A stretch of 64,000 bases of DNA, taken from contig NZ_CP132359.1 in the NCBI RefSeq assembly GCF_030758975.1, positions 4,128,306 to 4,192,305 on the forward strand, written 5' to 3'. The notes below the pieces were generated by a model. That model did no database searches. It was given only the letters and a program-made list of their open reading frames with translations, and had not been told where the DNA came from. This document shows positions 9,502 to 18,217 of this stretch, in pieces; the first letter of the stretch is position 1; every line of letters starts with the position of its first letter. The DNA is from Bosea beijingensis. Lineage in GTDB: Bacteria; Pseudomonadota; Alphaproteobacteria; Rhizobiales; Beijerinckiaceae. Both the position numbers and the translations under genes were made by a program.

Positions 9502-10922
9502 GGCGTTGCGCTCCTGCGGATGGCGCGGAGATAGCCGCGCGCCACGAGCGTGCTCGCGGCCAGCAGCAGGCCGAGCGCCAGCCCGGCCGCAGCGGCGACG
9601 AGCGGGCGGGGTGGCCAGGTCGTCCGCGAGGGCGCGGTGGCCGGGGTGATCACGCGCACATCCGTCGCGTCGATCTGCTGGCGCTGGGCGGTCTCGCCGG
9701 CACGGGTCAGGAAGGTCTGGTAGAGCGCGGTCCGGGCGGCGGCCTCGCGCTCCAGCTCGCGCAGCTTGACCAGGGCCTGGTCGTCGACCGAGACGCTGCC
9801 GCGCAGCGCCTTCGTCTCGCCGTTCAGCGTGTCGAGTGCGCGCCGCGCCTGATCGAGCTCGATGCGGGCCGCGCGGCGCAGGCGCTCCGTCTCGGATCTG
9901 ATCGCCTTGGCCAGCGCCTCGGCCTCGGCCAGCACGTTCGCCAGGGAGGGGTGACGCGGCCCGAGCGTCTTTGAGAGCACGGCGACCTGCCGGCGCAGGC
10001 CAGCCTCGTCGGCGAGCAGGCCGGCCAGCGTCGGTGACTGCACGGCGCCGCCTTGCACGCCTTGCGCCGAGACCGAGCGCGACACCTCGTTATGGCGCGC
10101 TTCCGCCTCGGCCAGGCGGGCCTTGGCGTCGGTCAGCTTGGCGCTCATCCGCTCCAGTGCTTCGGAACTCAGCGGCTGCTTCGACAGGCCCTGCTGCAGA
10201 CCGCGCGCGCGGCGGAAATCCTCGACCCGGTCTTCCGCCGCGGTCGCAGCCGCCTTGATCTCGCCGAGCCGGGAGGACAGCCCTTGCGCCGCACGCCCCA
10301 CCCGCTCGGCATCGGCCCGCACGATCTCGGCGCGGAAGGTTTCGGCGACGGCGTTTGCGAGCCGTGCCGACAACGCCGCATCGCTCGCCCAGGCCGAGAC
10401 GGACACGACATAGGAGCGCTCCTGCCGGGTGACGGTGATGCGCCGCGCGATGGTGCGGGCGAGCTCGGCTGCGCCGGGAGGCTGGTCAGACGCCTGCAGA
10501 AAGCCGGGCAGCCACGGACTGGGCGCGAACTCGGGATCATCCCCGAGAGCGAGCTCTTCGACGACCCGCTGCAGGACATTGCCCGAGGTGATCATCCGCA
10601 TCTTGCTCTCGACATCCAGGATCTGGCTGTCGCTCTGGATATTGGTCGCGTAGAGGTCGTTCGGCGCGATCAGCAGGTTGGACGGCGCGATCGTCAGCTC
10701 GGTCGTTGCGGTGAAGCGCGGCGTGACGATCTGTCCGGCACCGACGGCCGCGACGGCACCGGCGAGCGCTGCGGTCGCCAGCCAGGGCCAGCCGCTCAGG
10801 ACCCAGCCAAGGACTCTCGTGGGGCTGATCGCATAGGGCGGCGGGAGAGCCCTGTCGACGGCGCGTCGATAGGCGGCATCGTTCCCGCCCGGCATCGGGC
10901 TGGTCTCGGTCGTGACATACAT
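9498..10922 (-). CDS. Polysaccharide chain-length/co-polymerase (Wzz/GNVR domain)
   Basis: Inner-membrane polysaccharide co-polymerase controlling chain length. TM1 (WPWLATAALAGAVAAVGAG) is followed by the Wzz segment (ATTELTIAPSNLLI), a long periplasmic coiled coil rich in Ala/Glu/Arg (about residues 170-400) and TM2 (LVAAAAGLALGLLLAAS). No cytoplasmic tyrosine-kinase domain or Walker motif follows TM2, so any BY-kinase would be a separate gene outside the window. I start at ATG 10922 (474 aa). The open frame reaches 11105, but that N-terminal part is low-complexity and lies in the promoter region. First gene of the eight-gene leftward operon. Confidence 0.87.
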   Translation of the reverse strand: MYVTTETSPMPGGNDAAYRRAVDRALPPPYAISPTRVLGWVLSGWPWLATAALAGAVAAVGAGQIVTPRFTATTELTIAPSNLLIAPNDLYATNIQSDSQILDVESKMRMITSGNVLQRVVEELALGDDPEFAPSPWLPGFLQASDQPPGAAELARTIARRITVTRQERSYVVSVSAWASDAALSARLANAVAETFRAEIVRADAERVGRAAQGLSSRLGEIKAAATAAEDRVEDFRRARGLQQGLSKQPLSSEALERMSAKLTDAKARLAEAEARHNEVSRSVSAQGVQGGAVQSPTLAGLLADEAGLRRQVAVLSKTLGPRHPSLANVLAEAEALAKAIRSETERLRRAARIELDQARRALDTLNGETKALRGSVSVDDQALVKLRELEREAAARTALYQTFLTRAGETAQRQQIDATDVRVITPATAPSRTTWPPRPLVAAAAGLALGLLLAASTLVARGYLRAIRRSATP

Positions 10923-11196
10923 GGCGGTCTGCGTCAGTGAGCGTGGAGGTTGGCTGCGTGCCTGGCCGGGACCGGTTCGAGCGGCTTGCCGGGGGCGCTG
11001 GAAAGGCTGGTGGCGGCAATCTGGAGCATCTCTCACCCGAGCTGGCGTTACCTGCGAAATCACATCTTCAGATTGAAGTAATCCTTTTATGGTAGTGAAA
11101 TACAACCTCAGATAGTGCTTTCAATTAAACGTTAACCTTAACTTGGTGGTGGCGCAGGGGATGTCTGGATTGGCCGGGGGCGGGAGGTTGCGGCGC
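10923..11196. promoter_or_regulatory. Divergent promoter region of the polysaccharide genes
   Basis: The 274 bp between the leftward polysaccharide operon and the rightward flippase gene must hold both promoters. Positions about 11063-11142 are markedly AT-rich for this genome and contain three TTAA tetramers (11125, 11132, 11138). No spacing between them matches the TTAA-N7-TTAA CtrA site. I see no clear -35/-10 pair, so only the general role is supported. Confidence 0.45.
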
Positions 11197-12459
11197 ATGC
11201 GTCCGGCTCTCGTCAGCTATCTCATGTCGAGTGGGGCGCTGGCTTCGGCGGGGCTCTCGCAACTCGTGACATTCGCTATCCTGGCGCGAGCGCTCGGGCC
11301 GATCGAGTTCGGCCTGTTCGTGCAGATATCGGCGGTCGTCAGCATCGCGGTTCAGCTCTGCGGCCTCGGCGCTTCCGACTGCCTGCTGCGACGGGTCTCG
11401 CGCGAGCCTGGGAGCTATCCGGCCCTGCTCGGCCATAATCTCAGCCTGATCGGCCTCACCGGCGCCGTGCTCGTCGTCGCTGGCACCGCCGCCCTCTCGG
11501 GCTGGCTTCGGTTGAGCTCGGGTCCTTCCGTCGAGACGGCAACCCTGGTGCTGCTGCTCTCTGGCAATGTCGTCGTCGTCAGGGTGATCCTGCTCGTCGA
11601 GACCGCCTTCCTCGGCCTCGGCCGGTTCCACCAGGCCAATCGGGCGGTGGTCGGCTTTGCACTGGCGCGCATGACGACCGCGGCATTGGCGTGCCTCGCG
11701 TTCGGGATCTCGACCTTGTCGGAATGGGCGCTCTGGCAATCCGCGGGAAATTTGCTCTACGCGGCAATCGGCGCCGCCTGGCTCCGCCCTCTCGGGCGGC
11801 CTCGCTTCGCGATCCTGCGCGAGGAGCTGAAGCCCGGCCTCCTGTTCAGCTCGCAATTCGTGATGCGGGCCGTGCGCGCCAATGTCGACCTGCTGGTGAT
11901 CGGCCTGTTCGCTCCGCTGGCGACGGTGGGCAGCTACGGCGTCGCCCGGCGGATCGTGGATTCCAGCTATCTCGCGATCGATGCCCTCAACCGCCTGCTC
12001 TATCCGCGCCTGGCGAGGGAAAGCCGCGATGGCCTGCATCTCGCGCTGCCCCTGGCTCAGCGGGCATTGGTCGCGGCGCTCGCTCTCGGCCTGACGACCT
12101 GCCTTGCCCTGTTCGTACTCGCCCCTGAATTGCCGGCGGTGTTCGGCCGTCAATACGAGGAGCTGTCTTTCTTCGTCCGCTGCCTGTCGGGCACCGTCGT
12201 TCTGGTCGGCGCCTGGGCTGCAGCGGTCGACCTGCTCGGGGCGTCCGGACGGCAGGACGTGCGGGCCTGGATCCTGAACGGGGCCAACTTGCTGGGCAGC
12301 GCCGTGATCGTGGTGGCGACATGGCTCGCCGCGCCGCTAGGCACGTTCATTGCGCTCTATCTCGTCGAGGGCGCGATCGTCATGGCCGCCTGGCGGGCGC
12401 TGCTGCGGCTGGCGCGGCGTAGCCGCTTGCAGGCGGCGGAAGCTGGCCGGGTTCTATGA
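11197..12459 (+). CDS. Polysaccharide flippase (Wzx-like, MOP superfamily)
   Basis: Polytopic membrane protein of about 420 aa with roughly 12 hydrophobic segments, typical of oligosaccharide flippases that move lipid-linked repeat units to the periplasm. The N-terminus (LSQLVTFAILARALGPIEFG) is the family pattern. A GGGAGG ribosome site at 11182-11187 sits 9 nt before ATG 11197, which decides this start over TTG 11143, GTG 11146 or ATG 11161. It is divergent from the co-polymerase gene and overlaps the convergent GT2 gene by 6 bp. Confidence 0.87.
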   Translation: MRPALVSYLMSSGALASAGLSQLVTFAILARALGPIEFGLFVQISAVVSIAVQLCGLGASDCLLRRVSREPGSYPALLGHNLSLIGLTGAVLVVAGTAALSGWLRLSSGPSVETATLVLLLSGNVVVVRVILLVETAFLGLGRFHQANRAVVGFALARMTTAALACLAFGISTLSEWALWQSAGNLLYAAIGAAWLRPLGRPRFAILREELKPGLLFSSQFVMRAVRANVDLLVIGLFAPLATVGSYGVARRIVDSSYLAIDALNRLLYPRLARESRDGLHLALPLAQRALVAALALGLTTCLALFVLAPELPAVFGRQYEELSFFVRCLSGTVVLVGAWAAAVDLLGASGRQDVRAWILNGANLLGSAVIVVATWLAAPLGTFIALYLVEGAIVMAAWRALLRLARRSRLQAAEAGRVL

Positions 12460-13452
12460 AACGTCCTTGACGATCCGGCTCTCGATCCAGGCTTCCGGAG
12501 CCTTGCGCGCCTGCAGGAAGCCGAGCGGCAAGGCGGCGGCGTGGAACAGCCAGGCGACGACCGCATAGAGCCCGAGTGACAGGCTGCGCTGTCGCAGGCT
12601 CATCGCGCCGACGATGCCGGCGGTCAGCGCAGCACCGGCGGCAAGCCCGGCCAGCGGGCTCGGCATCGCGAAAAGTAGCGCGATCATCACGGCGAGCCAG
12701 ACATAGACGCCGGCCCAGAGCTTCAGCTCCGGCAGCTCCCGGACGAGGTGGCGCCATCGTGGCTGGCCCAGCGCCCCGCGCAGCAATTCCCCGATCCCGC
12801 GCAGGTATCCCGACTTCCAGCGCCGCAAGAGCAGCGCATAGGCATTGAGCGCGTGGCCGAAATGACGGACGAAGCGGCGGTCGAGCCGGTGCAGCGTCCA
12901 GTCCTGGCTCCGCAATCTCACGCCGAGATCGAATTCCTCATAGCCGTGCAGGTTACGGTCGGAGAGATAGCCGGCCTGCTCGATGGCGTCCCGCCGATAA
13001 AGCCCGCCACCGTTCATGCGGTCGATCGCACCCGTGCGGTTCTCCGGCGAGGCGCGGCGGTTGCGCCGGACATATTCGAGGCTCGTCCGGTTCATCTCCT
13101 CGACATGGCCGGTGACCCCGGCGATGCGCGGATGAGCGGCGAGGAAGGCGAGCGCCTCGGGCAGGAAGCCGGGATCGAGCAGCATGTCGCCATCCATCAG
13201 GCAGATGAAGGGCGCGCGGCTGTACTGGAAGCCGAGCTGGGGGCCGATGCCACAGCTCGGGGCCGTGGCCGGGTCGAGCTGCACGATACGGACAGGATAG
13301 CCTGCGGCGATCGCGAGCGTGCGGTCGCGCGAGCCGCCATCGGCCACGATGATCTCGCCGCCGATGCCATCGAGCGCGGTGAGCACGCTCTCGATGGCGG
13401 CGCCGATCCGCGCCTCCTCGTTGAGCGTCTTGAGGATGACCGAGACCGTCAT
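12454..13452 (-). CDS. Glycosyltransferase family 2 with C-terminal membrane segments
   Basis: Inverting GT-A glycosyltransferase of 332 aa. It opens with SVILKTLNEEARIGAAIESV, has the nucleotide-binding IIVADGGSRDRT and the DxD-like CLMDGDMLLDP, and the acceptor-side segment HGYEEFDLGVRL with the catalytic-type acidic residues. The last ~100 residues carry three or four hydrophobic segments that anchor it to the inner membrane. It probably belongs with the polysaccharide cluster. It follows the GNAT-like gene by 9 nt, so the two likely form an operon. Confidence 0.88.
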   Translation of the reverse strand: MTVSVILKTLNEEARIGAAIESVLTALDGIGGEIIVADGGSRDRTLAIAAGYPVRIVQLDPATAPSCGIGPQLGFQYSRAPFICLMDGDMLLDPGFLPEALAFLAAHPRIAGVTGHVEEMNRTSLEYVRRNRRASPENRTGAIDRMNGGGLYRRDAIEQAGYLSDRNLHGYEEFDLGVRLRSQDWTLHRLDRRFVRHFGHALNAYALLLRRWKSGYLRGIGELLRGALGQPRWRHLVRELPELKLWAGVYVWLAVMIALLFAMPSPLAGLAAGAALTAGIVGAMSLRQRSLSLGLYAVVAWLFHAAALPLGFLQARKAPEAWIESRIVKDVS

Positions 13453-13461
13453 GGCGTTCGC

Positions 13462-14601
13462 TCAATCGAAATCGGTGAGGAGCCGGCTCCAGTCCTCGCC
13501 GGCGAGCCCGCCGAGATAGATGTCGCCGCGCGCGATCGCGTCGTTGATCTCGGGGATTCGCGTCAGCGCGACGGTGAAGGCCCGGTGCCGGAAGACGAGC
13601 CAGCGCTGCAGCGAGAGCCCGGCCATCAGGGCGGGTTGCGCGCGGCCGCGCGCCTCGACATGGCCGGTCTCGTCGAGATGGCGGAACATCGCATCGAGCA
13701 CGGCGGCTTCGCGGCCGGGCAGTGCCAGGACGTTGAGCACATGCGCGGTCCGTCCCGGCGACGCGTAATAGACGAAGCAGCCGATGATCGCGTTGGCCCG
13801 GTCCAGCACCGAGCAGATCGTGAAGGCGCCGAGCCTGGTGTTCTGCGCCGCGAGCGACACCAGCCAGAACAGCTCCTCCTCCGTCCAGAGCGGCCGCACC
13901 GCGTAATGCGCGATGAGTCGCGGCGCGTTTACGAGGAACGTCGGCACCGGCATCTCCGCGACCCGTATGCCGCTGCGGTCCGGCGCGCGCCGTTGCGGCT
14001 TAAGGCGGCGCAGCAGGCCGTCGAGCGGGCGCGCGAGAGTGGGCAGGCCGGGGAGTCTGCCGCCCAGGAAGCGCGTGTCGAAGCGCGCGGCCAGGGCCCC
14101 GAAGGGGCGGAAGCTGCGCGACCATTCGAGGTTCTGCAAGGTGACCGGCTTGCCCCCGATGGCGAGGAGATGATTGCAGCTCGCCGGCGAAGCGCTGTCG
14201 CAGAAGGCGAAGTCGGCCCGCTTCGGCCGCAGCGCGAGGATGAGCTGCGCCGCGCCGAGCGCCTCCCTCTCGGCATCGGTCATGAAGACCCCGAGCAATC
14301 GCCCGGGCACGATGGTGCCGCAGGCCACGAAGCGCATCGGCACGGCGAGCAGCGCGCTCCGGATCCGCCCGTCCTGCTGCTCGTAGACCTGCGTGCCCGC
14401 CGTCTCGCTGTAGGATGGCGAAGCCAGCAGCAGCGTCCGCAGATAGTTCTGCAGATCGGGACCAGCCGGCTTGTCGATGCGCCTGAATATCTTCAGGAAC
14501 AGCCGTGCCACCGCCGGCACGTCAGAGGGCCTGATCGGTCTGAGCGCGCCCTTTTGCAGGGGCCGTGCGTCTGCGAAGACTTGCTGCTGGATCTGCGACA
14601 T
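13462..14601 (-). CDS. GNAT-like acyltransferase of a polysaccharide locus
   Basis: Protein of about 379 aa that I place loosely in the N-acetyltransferase/FemAB-like group. The opening ALRPIRPSDVPAVARLFLKI is the usual beta1-alpha1 start of a GNAT domain. The middle (RLLGVFMTDAEREALGAAQL) and the end (RGDIYLGGLAGEDWSRLL) look like proteins found next to exopolysaccharide genes. I start at ATG 14601, preceded by GAGGG at a normal distance; an in-frame ATG at 14634 lacks a ribosome site. It is first in a probable operon with the GT2 gene. Acyl donor and acceptor are unknown. Confidence 0.68.
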   Translation of the reverse strand: MSQIQQQVFADARPLQKGALRPIRPSDVPAVARLFLKIFRRIDKPAGPDLQNYLRTLLLASPSYSETAGTQVYEQQDGRIRSALLAVPMRFVACGTIVPGRLLGVFMTDAEREALGAAQLILALRPKRADFAFCDSASPASCNHLLAIGGKPVTLQNLEWSRSFRPFGALAARFDTRFLGGRLPGLPTLARPLDGLLRRLKPQRRAPDRSGIRVAEMPVPTFLVNAPRLIAHYAVRPLWTEEELFWLVSLAAQNTRLGAFTICSVLDRANAIIGCFVYYASPGRTAHVLNVLALPGREAAVLDAMFRHLDETGHVEARGRAQPALMAGLSLQRWLVFRHRAFTVALTRIPEINDAIARGDIYLGGLAGEDWSRLLTDFD

Positions 14602-15108
14602 CAGCCCCGGACCCTCGCGCTCGAGGCGGGGCATGAATGCGACGTGGGATTTCGACGGCCGGACATCGTGATGGACCTCGCCATGGCCGGGCGCGATCGC
14701 GACCGGGAGCGGCAGGAGGACACCATCAGGCAGATGCCTCCCTGAGTTGATGCAACTTATACGTTCAAATTGTAGTCGCTACGTAAAGATGCGAAGTGTC
14801 GCCATGGTGAATCGCGGCGGCGCGCGTCGCGAGCGAAGGCATCGCCGCTGTCCGGTCGATCGCCCGTCGATCTCCCCGCTGGTGGTGCTGACAGGTTTCG
14901 ACGCGGCATCGAAGTATCGGACAGGCGCGGGGCTCGCTGCACATGCAGGCACCACGCAACCATAGGCGTTGTTTGGAGGAGCGCCCGGTGCCGGCGCCAT
15001 CGCTGGTTGACAGCGGCGCGTGATATAGGTTGGTGTCAACCGATCTCGGCAGGCGTCAATCTGTTGCCGCGCGGGCCTCCATCGCGCTTCGACCACGAGG
15101 AGACGAGC
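14602..15108. other. Intergenic region without a supported gene
   Basis: About 500 bp between divergent genes. An AT-rich patch near 14750-14790 could hold the promoter of the GNAT-like gene. No open frame here has a family-like sequence or a convincing ribosome site. One inverted repeat near 15006-15040 is listed separately. Confidence 0.5.
15006..15040. promoter_or_regulatory. Inverted repeat GTTGACA-N21-TGTCAAC upstream of the PhnB-like gene
   Basis: Perfect 7-bp arms: GTTGACA at 15006-15012 and TGTCAAC at 15034-15040, ending about 69 bp before the start of the PhnB-like gene. It could be a regulator site, and the left arm also contains a TTGACA -35-like hexamer. No -10 at a standard distance is obvious, so the role is inference only. 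Confidence 0.3.
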
Positions 15109-15552
15109 ATGAAGATCGTGACCAGCCTGAGCTTCCAGGGCCGATGCCGCGAAGCTTTCGAGTTCTACGCAAAGGTCCTCGGCGGGAAGATCACCGCGGC
15201 CATGCCCTATGGCGATGCGCCGCCCGGCATGCCGATCACCGACGAGAAGTACAAGACCTGGCTGATGCATTGCTGGCTGGAGGTCGGCGACCAGGCGCTG
15301 ATGGGCGCCGACATGGATACCGCCTGGGCACCGAACGTCGACAAGCCCAAGAACGGCTTCGACGTCACCCTGCACACCGGCGACAAGGCCGAGGGCCAGC
15401 GCTGGTTCGATCAACTCTCGGCCGGCGGGCGCGCCGTCATGCCGTTTTCCGAAACCTTCTGGTCGCCGGGCTTCGGCTCGCTGATCGACAAATTCGGCAT
15501 CCCCTGGATGATCAACACCATTCCCGCGGGCGATTGGCAGCCGAAGGGCTGA
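15109..15552 (+). CDS. VOC-fold protein, PhnB-like
   Basis: Small protein of 147 aa in the vicinal-oxygen-chelate/glyoxalase fold, PhnB-like group. MKIVTSLSFQGRCREAFEFY and YAKVLGGKITAAMPYGDAP are the standard first module; the second ends FGIPWMINTIPAGDW. These are single-domain proteins of mostly unknown substrate; the fold binds a divalent metal in enzymatic members. Start at ATG 15109, preceded by GAGGAGA at a proper distance; the frame is open upstream to 15007 but unsupported. It stands alone between divergent or unrelated neighbours. Confidence 0.87.
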   Translation: MKIVTSLSFQGRCREAFEFYAKVLGGKITAAMPYGDAPPGMPITDEKYKTWLMHCWLEVGDQALMGADMDTAWAPNVDKPKNGFDVTLHTGDKAEGQRWFDQLSAGGRAVMPFSETFWSPGFGSLIDKFGIPWMINTIPAGDWQPKG

Positions 15553-15803
15553 CACCGGCGAATGGCGCGGCCTGCGATCCCGGCCGGATCGTCGGGCCGG
15601 CAGCCCAGGCATGCGAGGGCTACCTCAAGATCAGGGGAGCCATGTCGCGGGCACAGGCGCCAATTCGTCAGAGCATGCCTATGATCGCCGCCGGCCGGAG
15701 CTGCTGCTGAACAAGGCGGCGCTGCCGGCGTGAGGCCTCAGCGCTCCTTGCCGATCCGCTCGGGATCATCGCTGCGGCCGTCATGCGATTGTGGTGCCTT
15801 GCA

Positions 15804-18158
15804 ATGAACATGCATGTTTCCAAGCCTGACCGCCTGGTCGATCGCGCTGCCGGCATCGGCCAGTCGCTTCCCCGCAAGGAGGACGCGACGCTGGTGCGCG
15901 GGGAGGGGCGTTATACCGACGATCTCGCGCTGGATGGCCAGCTTTATGCCGCCTTCGTCCGCAGCCCGCATGCGCATGGCATCATTCGCGGCATCGACTC
16001 CGCCGACGCCAGGGCGATGAAGGGAGTCGTCGCGATCTACACGGCCGAGGACCTCGAAGGTCAGGGCTATGGCGCGCTGAAATGCGCCGTGGACCTGACG
16101 AACCGCGATGGAAGCGCGATGAAGAAGCCGGTCCGGCACGCGCTGACGGCGGACAAGGTGCGCTTCGTCGGCGATCCCGTCGCCATGGTCGTCGCCCGGA
16201 CAGTGCAGCAGGCGCGCGATGCCGCCGAGGCCGTGTCGCTCGATATCGATATCCTGCCCGCGGTGACCTCGGCCGAGGCAGCGCTAGCTCCCGATGCGCC
16301 CCAGCTTTTTGACGACGTGCCGGGCAATCTCATCCTCGACTATCATTTCGGCGATGCCGGCAAGGTCGCCGCGGCCTTTGCCGAAGCCGCGCATGTCGCC
16401 AGGGTGCGGATCGTCAACAACCGCATCATCGTGAACCCGATCGAGCCGCGCGCGGCGATCGGCACCTATGACCGCAAGACGAAGCGCTACACGCTGCGTG
16501 CCCCGAGCCAGGGCGCCTTCGGCATGCGCAACAATCTCGCGGCGGCGATGGGCGTGCCGCAGGAGCGGATGCACCTGCTGACCGGCCATGTCGGCGGCTC
16601 CTTCGGCATGAAATCGGCGGTGTTCCCGGAATATGTCGTGCTGCTCCACGCGGCGCGGCTCTTGAAGAAGCCGGTGAAATGGGCCGACCAGCGCTCCGAG
16701 AGCTTCGTCTCAGACCACCACGGCCGCGACATGGTGTTCGAGGCCGAACTCGCCCTCGATGCGCGCGGGCGCTTTCTCGCCACGCGCTTCACCGGCTTCG
16801 GCAATATGGGCGGCTATCTCTCCCAGCCCGGCCCGCTGATGGCGACGCTGAATATCGGCAAGAACAGCGTCGGCATGTACCGCACACCGCTGGTCGAGGT
16901 GCAGACGCGCTGTGCCGTCACCAACACCGTGCCGATCGCGGCCTATCGTGGCGCCGGGCGCCCGGAGGGCAACTATTTCATGGAGCGACTGATCGATACC
17001 GCCGCCCGTGAGATGGGGATCGACAGGGCCGTCATCCGGAGCCGCAACCTGATCGCGCCCGCGCAACTGCCGTGGAAGACCCCGATCGGGACGGTCTATG
17101 ACAGCGGCGATTTCCCGGCGCTCTTCGCAAGGGCGCTGGAGGCGGCCGACTGGAAGGGCTACCGGGCACGCGAGCGCGCCAGCCGCAAGGCCGGCAAGCT
17201 GCGCGGCCGCGGCATCGGCTGCTATCTCGAAGTCACCGCCCCGCCGACGAACGAGATGGGCGGCATCCATTTCGAGGCGGACGGCACGGTCACGATCGTC
17301 ACCGGCACGCTCGATTACGGGCAGGGCCACTGGACGCCCTTCGCGCAGGTGCTGACCAGCCAGCTCGGCGTGCCCTTCGACAAGATCAAGCTGGTGCAGG
17401 GCGACAGCGACCGCCTGATCGCGGGCGGCGGCACCGGCGGCTCGAAATCGATCATGGCGAGCGGCTCGGCCATCATCGAGGCGAGCGAGCGCGTCATCGA
17501 GAAGGGCAAGCTGCTCAGCGCCCATTTACTGGAGGCGGCCGTTGCCGATATCGAGTTCACCGATGGCCGCTTCGGCATCGCCGGAACCGACCGCTCGATC
17601 GGCATCATGGAGCTCGCCCGCAAGCTGCAGGCCGGCGCGTCGCTGCCGGAGGATCTGCCCAGGACGCTGGATGTCGACCATGTCTTCAAGGCCGCTCCTT
17701 CAGCCTATCCCAATGGCTGCCACATTGCCGAGGTCGAGATCGACCCGGATACCGGCCATGTCGCGATCGCGAGCTACGTCATGGTCAACGATTTCGGCGT
17801 GCTGGTGAACCCGATGATCGTCGAGGGCCAGCTCCATGGCGGTGTCGTTCAGGGCATCGGCCAGGCGCTCTGCGAGATGACCTCCTATGACGAGAACGGC
17901 CAGCTCCTGACCGGCTCCTACATGGACTATGCCATGCCGCGCGCCGCCGACGTGCCCTTCTTCAGTTTCATCAGCGAGGGCGTGCCGACCCGCACCAATC
18001 CGGTCGGCGCCAAGGGCTGCGGCGAAGCCGGCTGCGCCGGTTCGTTGCCTTCGGTGATGAACGCGGTCGTCGATGCTCTCGCGCCGCATGGCGTCCGCCA
18101 TATCGACATGCCGGCGACGCCGCTGGCGATCTGGAGAGCGATACACGCGAAGGCCTGA
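15804..18158 (+). CDS. Xanthine/CO-dehydrogenase family molybdopterin-binding large subunit (orphan)
   Basis: Large catalytic subunit of a molybdenum hydroxylase, about 784 aa. It opens with GQSLPRKEDATLVRGEGRYT, typical of the CoxL/XdhB family. The Mo-cofactor loops are present (LLTGHVGGSFGMKSAVFPEY, AAYRGAGRPEGNYFMERL, GGGTGGSKSI), and the catalytic Glu lies in GAKGCGEAGCAGS. The active-site loop lacks the CO-dehydrogenase Cys motif, so it is an aldehyde or N-heterocycle hydroxylase type. No FAD or 2Fe-2S subunit gene is adjacent. Start uncertain (ATG 15783, 15804 or 15810); none has a good ribosome site. Confidence 0.88.
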   Translation: MNMHVSKPDRLVDRAAGIGQSLPRKEDATLVRGEGRYTDDLALDGQLYAAFVRSPHAHGIIRGIDSADARAMKGVVAIYTAEDLEGQGYGALKCAVDLTNRDGSAMKKPVRHALTADKVRFVGDPVAMVVARTVQQARDAAEAVSLDIDILPAVTSAEAALAPDAPQLFDDVPGNLILDYHFGDAGKVAAAFAEAAHVARVRIVNNRIIVNPIEPRAAIGTYDRKTKRYTLRAPSQGAFGMRNNLAAAMGVPQERMHLLTGHVGGSFGMKSAVFPEYVVLLHAARLLKKPVKWADQRSESFVSDHHGRDMVFEAELALDARGRFLATRFTGFGNMGGYLSQPGPLMATLNIGKNSVGMYRTPLVEVQTRCAVTNTVPIAAYRGAGRPEGNYFMERLIDTAAREMGIDRAVIRSRNLIAPAQLPWKTPIGTVYDSGDFPALFARALEAADWKGYRARERASRKAGKLRGRGIGCYLEVTAPPTNEMGGIHFEADGTVTIVTGTLDYGQGHWTPFAQVLTSQLGVPFDKIKLVQGDSDRLIAGGGTGGSKSIMASGSAIIEASERVIEKGKLLSAHLLEAAVADIEFTDGRFGIAGTDRSIGIMELARKLQAGASLPEDLPRTLDVDHVFKAAPSAYPNGCHIAEVEIDPDTGHVAIASYVMVNDFGVLVNPMIVEGQLHGGVVQGIGQALCEMTSYDENGQLLTGSYMDYAMPRAADVPFFSFISEGVPTRTNPVGAKGCGEAGCAGSLPSVMNAVVDALAPHGVRHIDMPATPLAIWRAIHAKA

Positions 18159-18217
18159 CGGTGCGCCGGCACCGGCGCAGGATCGCAATGTTCCAACGAT
18201 AACGGGGAGGAGAAGTG

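Noticed and set aside
10923..11105. N-terminal extension of the co-polymerase
   Set aside because: The extra 61 codons are Arg/Pro/Gln-rich, without similarity, and lie in the divergent promoter region.
11125..11141. CtrA-like TTAA motifs before the flippase gene
   Set aside because: Spacings are 3, 2 and 9 bases, not the 7 required for a CtrA site.
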